The notes under the pieces are model-generated. The model saw only the letters and a list, made by a program, of their open reading frames with translations, made no database searches and was not told where the DNA came from. From NCBI GenBank assembly GCA_013813945.1, contig JACCQV010000596.1:1-12660 (forward strand): a DNA stretch of 12,660 bases. Reading direction: 5' to 3'. A program made the translations under genes and the position numbers. This stretch comes from Deltaproteobacteria bacterium. GTDB taxonomy: Bacteria > Myxococcota_A > Polyangia > Haliangiales > Haliangiaceae. Below are positions 7,228-12,660 of the stretch, in pieces; position 1 is the first letter of the stretch; each line of letters opens with the position of its first letter.

Positions 7228-8382
7228 ATGCTGACCCGGAAGATCCTCGTCGCGTTCTACCTGCTGATCATCTGCGCGCCGGTCGCAGCAAAGCTCCTGC
7301 ACGTCCGCGAACATCGTCTGGAGGGTTCGTTCGCTCCTGCCCCACGTCCGCCACTGACGCTGGCGAGCGTTCGCAACGAGGAATTCCAGATCAAGACGAC
7401 GGCGTGGTTCGAGGCCACGCTCGGACTCCGAAGCTGGGCGATGTGGATCGATAACTCCATCCTGTATCACCTGTTCCACGAGACGAAGTGGGGCTCGCAT
7501 GTGGCGATCGGCGAGTCGCGGATGCTGTTCGAGCGTGACGACATCAACTACTTCAACAAGAGTGGGGACGCGCTCCCCACACCGATGGCCGTGGACCAGC
7601 TCGCCGGCGAGATCGCGCGCTTGCAAGTCCGCTTGCGGCGCGAGAACCGAGCCCTGGTTCCGATCTTTTTGCCGAGCAAGACGACCTTCTATCCGGGAAA
7701 CGTTCCCTCGATGTGGACGCGCTCGCTCGGAGAGCCACGTCCTGCGCAGGTTCATGTCTATCAGGCGATGAAGACCGCACTGGACCGGCACAAGGTGAGC
7801 TACGTCGACGGCATCGATCTGCTGGTGAGCTCGCCGATGCAACGCAAGGTGCTGTGGGGGCGCGACGCCCGCCACTTCTCACCAGTCGCCGGGTGCTTGT
7901 GTATGGATGCGGTCATGCGCGTCTACGCGGAGCTGACCGGAAATCCGCCCGTCGACTATCCGTGTGTGGCTCGCGCAGTCGTCGCGCCGCGCGCGCACAG
8001 CGAGCTCGATCTGTTTCGCTTGCTCAATGCCTGGCTCGTCGGGCGCGAGCGGATGGTCTACGAGGTCCAGCGCACGCCACCTCCGAAGCCGGCAGCGCCC
8101 CCGAACGCGATGTGGATCTCGACCAGCTTCGGCTGGCTACTCGAGATCGATGCCGTGCAGTCCAACCTGTTCGGCGAGATTCACGTCGACTACTACAACA
8201 TGTCCCTCTTCCAGGACGGCAAGGAGGGCTCGGTCGAGGTCAAGCCGCATACCCCGGACTGGAAGCGCATCTTCCTGACGCGCGATCTCTACGTACTCGA
8301 GCTCCACGAGTCGTACCTGACGCCTGGCGCATTCTTCGGCGGCGATGCCGTGCGCGCGATCCTCGAGGACCTCGGTCCCTGA
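7228..8382 (+). CDS. AlgJ/AlgX-like SGNH-hydrolase-fold protein, probable periplasmic O-acetyltransferase partner of the MBOAT
   Basis: A 384-residue protein with an uncleaved-looking N-terminal membrane anchor (~5-21) and the rest periplasmic. Features match the AlgJ/AlgX/SGNH-like acyltransferase group: 'IGESRMLFERDD' (94-105) equals the family's 'GkdgWLF.r' segment, 'IFLPSKTTFYPG' (146-157) equals its 'vPvKatiYP', 'GRDARHFSP' (211-219) carries the Asp/His pair, and 'WISTSFGW' (296-303) the serine. The proposed triad is D213, H216 and S300. The Asp-His spacing (D-x-x-H) differs from the usual D-x-H, and 'GCLCMD' follows it. ATG 7228 is chosen because it follows the MBOAT stop by 2 nt and gives the anchor; the longer in-frame reading from 6793 overlaps the MBOAT gene. 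MBOAT-SGNH adjacency is the established arrangement of alginate-type O-acetylation. The role as the final acyl transferase is a strong inference, the substrate unknown. It ends 3 nt from the convergent gene. Confidence 0.85.
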   Translation: MLTRKILVAFYLLIICAPVAAKLLHVREHRLEGSFAPAPRPPLTLASVRNEEFQIKTTAWFEATLGLRSWAMWIDNSILYHLFHETKWGSHVAIGESRMLFERDDINYFNKSGDALPTPMAVDQLAGEIARLQVRLRRENRALVPIFLPSKTTFYPGNVPSMWTRSLGEPRPAQVHVYQAMKTALDRHKVSYVDGIDLLVSSPMQRKVLWGRDARHFSPVAGCLCMDAVMRVYAELTGNPPVDYPCVARAVVAPRAHSELDLFRLLNAWLVGRERMVYEVQRTPPPKPAAPPNAMWISTSFGWLLEIDAVQSNLFGEIHVDYYNMSLFQDGKEGSVEVKPHTPDWKRIFLTRDLYVLELHESYLTPGAFFGGDAVRAILEDLGP

Positions 8383-8385
8383 CCG

Positions 8386-10332
8386 TCAGAGCTTGGCGGT
8401 CGCCGCGGGCTGGTCGAGATCGATCAGGTAGACGTTGTCGATCGCGCGGACGACGCGATGGTTCAGAAGCTCCTGCTCGAGAGCATCGGCGCACTCGACC
8501 GGGCGATGCGCGTACGGGCTGTTCACCGAGTCGGGGCGTCCGCCCCAGCACCACAGCGAATAGAAGTTCGAGTCGCGTGAGCGCTTGTCGCGCAGGCGGT
8601 CGGATTGCAGCAGCAGGTACCGCGCACCGGTCGAGGCTCGGTACGACAGCAACGGAGACCCGGTGGGTGCCCACGAGAACTTGCGCAGGTTCTTCGCGAG
8701 GCGCGGCACGCGCAGGTCGTAGATCTCGTGCGTGCTGTAGTCGATCAGCTCGGGACGGTCGACCCATGACAGAACGGCTGCACCTGCGGGAGCCTCGGCG
8801 AGGAGCTTGGCATACGGCTCAGCACCCGCGATCTGGCCCACCGCATTCGAGAGACGGGCGCTCGTCAACCACTTCTTGAAGCGGTTGTGCCAGTTCGCGC
8901 GGACGGTCTCGTCCTGCGCCCGCATCAGCGAGACCAGACAGATCATCGTGACGATCGCCGTGGCGTAGTGCCGGAACCGAAACGCGGCGAGCGCCGGATC
9001 CGCCATCAATTGACGGGACGTCCACTGCGCGCGTGCAAGCTCTGCCGTGAGGACGAACACGAAGCTGTAGATCAGCGTCCAGGCGAGGCGGGGCGAGTAC
9101 CCCTTCGCCAGTGCGGGACCCACGTACATCAACGCGACCCCGATCGCTGCCGCCCATCCCAGCCGGTACAGCGAGCGCCGCGATCCACGGACATCACGCC
9201 ATGCGGCGAGCGCGAGCAAGGCCACGACGGGGAGCAACGACCACACCAGGCGGGGCACCGACGTCGCGAGCCCGCGCTCTGCGAAGCGATCGATCGCGAG
9301 AGGAAGGACGGCACACAGCAGCCCAGCAACTCCGCCGATCAGGCGGCCGCGCATCAGCGTTCCCTGCTCGTCGCGAAGCGTGACGATTACCAGCGTGATG
9401 GCGAACGGGACGTACTCGAACCGGAACGTGCACAGCGCACCGATCAGGATGCCGAGCTCGAAGGCCCGTCGGCCGGACCACGCTCCTGGTGCTGCCAGGA
9501 CGCGATAGCTCGAGACCACGAGGAACGCGGGGATCCAGAATGCCCAGAGCTCGGTCTCTGCTTGTGCCTTCGCGGAGAGGCCGAGAACCAGCAGCAAGAA
9601 CACGAAATAGCCCTGCGCCCGTCGAGTACTGGCAACCGGACCTGCGCTGCTCGTGAACGCGATCCGGTACAGCGCTGCGATGGTGAGCAGGAACCCAAGT
9701 CCCTCCGCAAGCCGGCTACAGCGCACCTCATCGAGCGTTGCGACCAGTCCGGTCGCGATCACCGAGCCGCCGAGATGATGCGCGCGCGGGTACCCGATGA
9801 TGTCGCTGAACCCGCCGGTGTCACGCAGTCGCTTGACGGCGACGAGCCAGTTTCCGTCGTCGTCGAAGAATGCCGGCGCGAAGTGACTCGACCCCAGGCC
9901 GACCACATGGATGCACGTGATCGCAATCACCAGGGTGGCGATCGCGATCTCGAGCCCGCGCGCTCGCCCGAGTACCCCGGTGATCGCGCGGAGCACCCGC
10001 ACGCGAAGCACGATCATCGCGATCGATTGCAAGGCCATGCCGGAGATCAGCAGCGCGAGCTGGACCGACAACGTGAACTGGTGTGCGGCGGTCAGTGCTC
10101 CGGCCAGCACGATGTAGCTGCCGAGGCCTAGCGCCCAGACATCCACAAGGCCGGACCGCGGACGGCGCAGCGCGAACGCCGCAAGGCTACCGAGCCCGGC
10201 GAGCGCAGAGAGTGCGATGCACGTGGCCGCAGCGGTATCGCCGAGCAGGCTCGAACGCGGCAGCAGGAGCGCGAGCCACGGCACCACCATGACAACCGCG
10301 AACACGGGCCACGCTGCACGCGACTTGATCAC
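8386..10332 (-). CDS. Polytopic GT-C-like membrane protein with C-terminal periplasmic domain (paralogue B)
   Basis: A 648-residue protein with roughly a dozen hydrophobic segments from ~8 to ~470, then a soluble C-terminal domain (~480-648). The large periplasmic loop holds 'FFDDDGNWLVAVKRLRDTG' (155-173), an acidic cluster of the sort that binds the metal and lipid-phosphate donor in GT-C glycosyltransferases. Other marks are 'GALCTFRFEYVP' (298-309) and 'YSFVFVLTAELA' (422-433). The C-terminal domain includes 'PAGAAVLSWVD' (515-525), 'GARYLLL' (569-575) and an ending 'VYLIDLDQP' (634-642). These blocks recur in the gene at the right edge, so the two are paralogues. GTG 10332 is chosen: it overlaps the upstream TGA as GTGA and has AGGA 4 nt upstream; the 19-residue longer form reads back into that gene. 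It is the last gene of the leftward unit. Glycosyl or other lipid-linked transfer is likely, but the acceptor is unknown. Confidence 0.82.
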   Translation of the reverse strand: MIKSRAAWPVFAVVMVVPWLALLLPRSSLLGDTAAATCIALSALAGLGSLAAFALRRPRSGLVDVWALGLGSYIVLAGALTAAHQFTLSVQLALLISGMALQSIAMIVLRVRVLRAITGVLGRARGLEIAIATLVIAITCIHVVGLGSSHFAPAFFDDDGNWLVAVKRLRDTGGFSDIIGYPRAHHLGGSVIATGLVATLDEVRCSRLAEGLGFLLTIAALYRIAFTSSAGPVASTRRAQGYFVFLLLVLGLSAKAQAETELWAFWIPAFLVVSSYRVLAAPGAWSGRRAFELGILIGALCTFRFEYVPFAITLVIVTLRDEQGTLMRGRLIGGVAGLLCAVLPLAIDRFAERGLATSVPRLVWSLLPVVALLALAAWRDVRGSRRSLYRLGWAAAIGVALMYVGPALAKGYSPRLAWTLIYSFVFVLTAELARAQWTSRQLMADPALAAFRFRHYATAIVTMICLVSLMRAQDETVRANWHNRFKKWLTSARLSNAVGQIAGAEPYAKLLAEAPAGAAVLSWVDRPELIDYSTHEIYDLRVPRLAKNLRKFSWAPTGSPLLSYRASTGARYLLLQSDRLRDKRSRDSNFYSLWCWGGRPDSVNSPYAHRPVECADALEQELLNHRVVRAIDNVYLIDLDQPAATAKL

Positions 10333-10937
10333 GGTGTCCTGGCGGCCGTCGCTGGCTCCCACTCGACGAACTCCAGGCGCGCGACCCACGGCTCACCGGG
10401 GGCACGCACGGGCTCATGCAAGCTCGAGAACGTCGCGTAGATGTCGATCCAGTCGGTGACGGTCGCCTGCGGGACGGTGACGCGAACGGAGTACGAGCCG
10501 TCTTCGTCCACCAGCTGCGAGTACGTCAGCTCGCCGTCGACGACCAGCTCGAGCCGCGGGCGCGTGAACAGAGCGTTGACGTTGATCTTGCCCCGGATCG
10601 CAAAGATCATGTCGCTGTCGCCGCGGGCACGAAAGTGGACGTTGCGATTCAGCCAGCGAATCGCATTGCCGGGAACCGTCTCGGGCGCACGAACGACCTC
10701 GAACCATTTCGCCTCGGGGAGGCTGGTGTCCAGGAAGGCGGGATTCGACATCCCCTCCTCGAACGACAGGTTCTCGCGCGAGTTGAGCGACCACGCATCC
10801 AGGTGATTCTCACGGATGCTGAGCGCGCGGACGAAGGCGTTGCGCTTCGTGACCTCGGCGACGACCTCGGGCTTTGCATCTCCACATGCCGAAGCAAGGA
10901 CCAGCAGGCCGATGGCCCCACATAGCCGCCGGGTCAT
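10329..10937 (-). CDS. Small lipoprotein with predicted beta-sandwich domain, unknown function
   Basis: A 202-residue protein with a signal peptide (R3, R4, hydrophobic 5-17) and a lipobox-like A15-S16-A17-C18, followed by G19-D20. The mature part has alternating hydrophobic strands, for example 'NVHFRARGDSDMIFAIRG' (99-116), 'RPRLELVVDGE' (127-137), 'GSYSVRVTVP' (147-156) and 'TDWIDIYATF' (161-170), which reads as a carbohydrate-binding or immunoglobulin-like sandwich; I recognise no named family. ATG 10937 is chosen because it overlaps the upstream stop as ATGA and has GGAG 8 nt upstream (10946-10949). The longer in-frame reading from 11222 lies antiparallel in phase over the upstream gene's 3' end and has no signal peptide. 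Its own stop overlaps the next start by 4 nt. Being tightly coupled between two paralogous GT-C-like membrane proteins, it may be a periplasmic accessory of one or both (inference). Confidence 0.75.
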   Translation of the reverse strand: MTRRLCGAIGLLVLASACGDAKPEVVAEVTKRNAFVRALSIRENHLDAWSLNSRENLSFEEGMSNPAFLDTSLPEAKWFEVVRAPETVPGNAIRWLNRNVHFRARGDSDMIFAIRGKINVNALFTRPRLELVVDGELTYSQLVDEDGSYSVRVTVPQATVTDWIDIYATFSSLHEPVRAPGEPWVARLEFVEWEPATAARTP

Positions 10938-12660
10938 CGTGGTGTCTCCAGATCGAGGACGATGTGGCCGTCGCGCTGGAACAGGATGCGATGCGAGTAC
11001 GAGAGGTCCCTCATCACGTCGATCGTATCGACCAGATACGCGGCCATGATCCGGGAGACTTCGTTGTCCATGTACAGCCGCTGCATCCAGCCATCGCGGC
11101 GGTAGAGCGCGATCGACTTGTCGGGCTCGATGTACGCAACGTAACGAATGCCATGCGAGCGGAAGTACGCCTTCACCGCGTCGGCGCCGGCGAAGGACGG
11201 GTAGCCGGGATCCCAGGCGCACCAGCCCGGCATGTCGATGATCAGGATGTCGTTGCGCGTGAAGTCGAGGTAGCCGGCGGCATCGAGCATCGTCATGACG
11301 CGTGCGCCGGGCGGGATCGAGCGCTGGAGATCTGCGTACAGATCGGCGACGACGTCGGTCTTCCTCGGCTTGCGATCCATCGAGATCGTGATCTTCAGGT
11401 CGGAGATGATCGTGCGGTAGCGCCAGCGGAGCTCGGTTCTCGTCTCGAGCACCTGGAACAACAACGAGGCGAGCACGACCCAGCGTGCGAGCCAGCCGAG
11501 CCTCAGGGTTCGCCGATTCACCGGTGACGGTGCGACCTCTGCAGCCAGCATCATCGTGAGCGCGACCGAGTAGCCGAACGCATACCGCCAGAGGTTCTGC
11601 GGGTCGCTCGACGTGAATGTATGGATGAGGATGAGGAACGCGACGGCGCTCGCGACGAATAGCGACATCAGGGGGCTACCCGGACGGTCGTCCTTCACGA
11701 TGATGAGCACGCAGAACAGCGGGACGACCACGATGATCCCGTGTGGCTCGACGCAGCACCACACGAAGAACTCCAGCTCCTGCAGCCACGACCACACGTA
11801 CGGCGTCAGCTTGAGACCGTGATTCCAGGTCCCTGCCATCAGCGGGAACAAGAACGACTCGTTCGAGCGATAGGCGGCGATGCAGTAGGGAGCGAGGGCG
11901 ATCGCGGTGGTCGCAATGAGGACGAGCCACAGCCCGCGTTCGACCTTCCAGGTCACGCGCAGTCCGTTCTGCCGGGCACCCGTCCACAGCCGCACGATCA
12001 GGACGAAGCCGAGGAAGAAGACCACGACGGGAATGTAGTTCTGCCGCAGCGTGCAGATCGCTGCGCCGAGCAGAGCGGCGACGGCCATGTAGCGACGCTG
12101 CTCGGCGATGTTCGTCACCTGTCCGAACAAGACGATCGTCCGATACAGCGCCACGAACCCTGCGACACCCGAGTAGTAGCTCGCCGTGTTGATCGACGTG
12201 TTCGGCAGCATGAGCAGCGTCACGAGGATCAGTGCTTGCCAGACGCCGTCGATCTTCTTCGAGCGGACGTAGCTCGCAACGAGCAACACCGAGAGCCCCT
12301 GACAGAGCCCGTGGTCGATGAGGAAGATGTTGCTCATGCTGCCGCGCACGGACGCGGTGCCGTTGAGCACGATCTGTCCACCGTATGCCCCGAGCCGCCG
12401 GAAGCTGAACGGCTCGTTCATGTCGCCGATGTCGAGGAGTCGCTTGAGGAACGAGGTGTACGCAATATCGTCGTCCCAGACGTTGCCGCCGAGCTTCGCG
12501 ACACCGCCGACGAGCTGGAGTAGCGCGAGCAGGACGATCAGCACGGCGAACAGCCGCTTCGGATCCGCGCGGAGGAACGAATAGCCGTCGCGAACGAGAC
12601 CGAGGACCGGGACCGGTGTCACCAGCTCGCGCCACACGAACCCCGCGAAGCCGATCGCGA
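10934..12660 (-). CDS. Polytopic GT-C-like membrane protein (paralogue A), 5' end beyond the window
   Basis: At least 567 residues from GTG 12637, but the frame stays open to the window edge and the upstream codons encode hydrophobic residues (A-I-G-F-A-G-F), so the true start is probably outside. Numbering from that GTG, a first helix at ~29-47 leads into a periplasmic loop 'VWDDDIAYTSFLKRLLDIG' (53-71). Further marks are 'GAAICTLRQNYIP' (191-203), 'DPQNLWRYAFGYSVAL' (345-360) and a soluble C-terminal domain (~415-567) with 'PPGARVMTMLD' (442-452), 'GIRYVAYIEPD' (496-506) and an ending 'GHIVLDLETP' (557-566). The acidic DDD cluster next to K-R-L and the C-terminal ending match the gene at 8386-10332, so both belong to one GT-C-like family. 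It heads the visible part of a unit with ATGA then GTGA overlaps. Donor, acceptor and reaction are unknown. Confidence 0.82.
   Translation of the reverse strand, partial: AIGFAGFVWRELVTPVPVLGLVRDGYSFLRADPKRLFAVLIVLLALLQLVGGVAKLGGNVWDDDIAYTSFLKRLLDIGDMNEPFSFRRLGAYGGQIVLNGTASVRGSMSNIFLIDHGLCQGLSVLLVASYVRSKKIDGVWQALILVTLLMLPNTSINTASYYSGVAGFVALYRTIVLFGQVTNIAEQRRYMAVAALLGAAICTLRQNYIPVVVFFLGFVLIVRLWTGARQNGLRVTWKVERGLWLVLIATTAIALAPYCIAAYRSNESFLFPLMAGTWNHGLKLTPYVWSWLQELEFFVWCCVEPHGIIVVVPLFCVLIIVKDDRPGSPLMSLFVASAVAFLILIHTFTSSDPQNLWRYAFGYSVALTMMLAAEVAPSPVNRRTLRLGWLARWVVLASLLFQVLETRTELRWRYRTIISDLKITISMDRKPRKTDVVADLYADLQRSIPPGARVMTMLDAAGYLDFTRNDILIIDMPGWCAWDPGYPSFAGADAVKAYFRSHGIRYVAYIEPDKSIALYRRDGWMQRLYMDNEVSRIMAAYLVDTIDVMRDLSYSHRILFQRDGHIVLDLETPR
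10946..10949 (-). promoter_or_regulatory. Shine-Dalgarno of the small lipoprotein
   Basis: GGAG on the minus strand, 8 nt before ATG 10937, inside the 3' end of the upstream gene. It supports the short lipoprotein start. Confidence 0.45.

Noticed and set aside
8373..8385. CGGTC-CCT-GACCG hairpin at the second convergent junction.
   Set aside because: A 5-bp stem with a 3-nt loop and no T tract on either side is too weak to call a terminator.
8887..10131. A 414-codon open frame on the plus strand.
   Set aside because: It lies antisense to the GT-C-like gene at 8386-10332, is rich in R, Q, E, H and D with no domain, and is the usual by-product of high third-position GC.
10938..11222. Upstream extension of the small lipoprotein to 11222.
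   Set aside because: The added residues are arginine-rich with no signal peptide and overlap the end of the upstream gene; the ATGA overlap start is better supported.
740..11905. Four copies of the palindrome GCGATCGC (740, 4514, 9938, 11898).
   Set aside because: More than my rough chance estimate of about 0.5 copies, but all are within coding DNA rich in GATC-containing codons, are not evenly spaced and are too few to call a repeat family.
11741..12523. A 260-codon plus-strand open frame opposite the right-edge membrane protein.
   Set aside because: Low-complexity charged composition, no recognisable motif, no ribosome binding site considered convincing, and the opposite strand has clear membrane helices and paralogy.

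Overview
The window is a dense, GC-rich stretch (roughly two thirds G+C by eye) carrying ten protein genes and almost no intergenic DNA. No tRNA, rRNA, insertion sequence, CRISPR array or phage gene was seen. The codon bias, the 'AACGDN'-type lipoprotein start and the large polytopic glycan-type membrane proteins suggest a Gram-negative bacterium of the Myxococcota/deltaproteobacterial kind. This is inference from style, not from a marker gene.

Layout: (A) 2-1426 (+) is the 3' part of a large membrane protein whose last segments and periplasmic domains look like a YfhO/GT-C-type protein. (B) 4090-1423 (-) is a two-gene unit: a ThuA-domain lipoprotein followed by a polytopic GT-C-like membrane protein. 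(C) 4154-8382 (+) is a tightly packed four-gene unit: a zinc-ribbon SAM methyltransferase, a second ThuA-domain lipoprotein, an AlgI-like MBOAT O-acyltransferase and an AlgJ/AlgX-like SGNH protein. (D) 12660-8386 (-) is a three-gene unit whose genes overlap by 4 nt each: a GT-C-like membrane protein (5' end outside the window), a small lipoprotein and a second, paralogous GT-C-like membrane protein.

Units B and C diverge from a 63-base region that is the only plausible promoter-bearing intergenic space. A/B and C/D converge with stops that overlap by 4 nt or are 3 nt apart. No gene-free stretch exceeds 63 bases.

Taken together, the content points to making or decorating a cell-envelope or secreted glycan. 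The MBOAT/SGNH pair is the classic two-step machine for carrying an acyl group (usually acetyl) across the inner membrane and putting it on a polysaccharide. The methyltransferase could methylate a sugar. The four large membrane proteins have the layout of lipid-linked-sugar glycosyltransferases, with a multi-helix membrane body and a periplasmic C-terminal domain. The three lipoproteins would sit in the periplasm or outer membrane. The most unusual part is the pair of paralogous ThuA-domain lipoproteins built into this setting. Substrates and the polymer itself cannot be read from this window, because no nucleotide-sugar enzyme, cytosolic glycosyltransferase, flippase or export gene is present in it.
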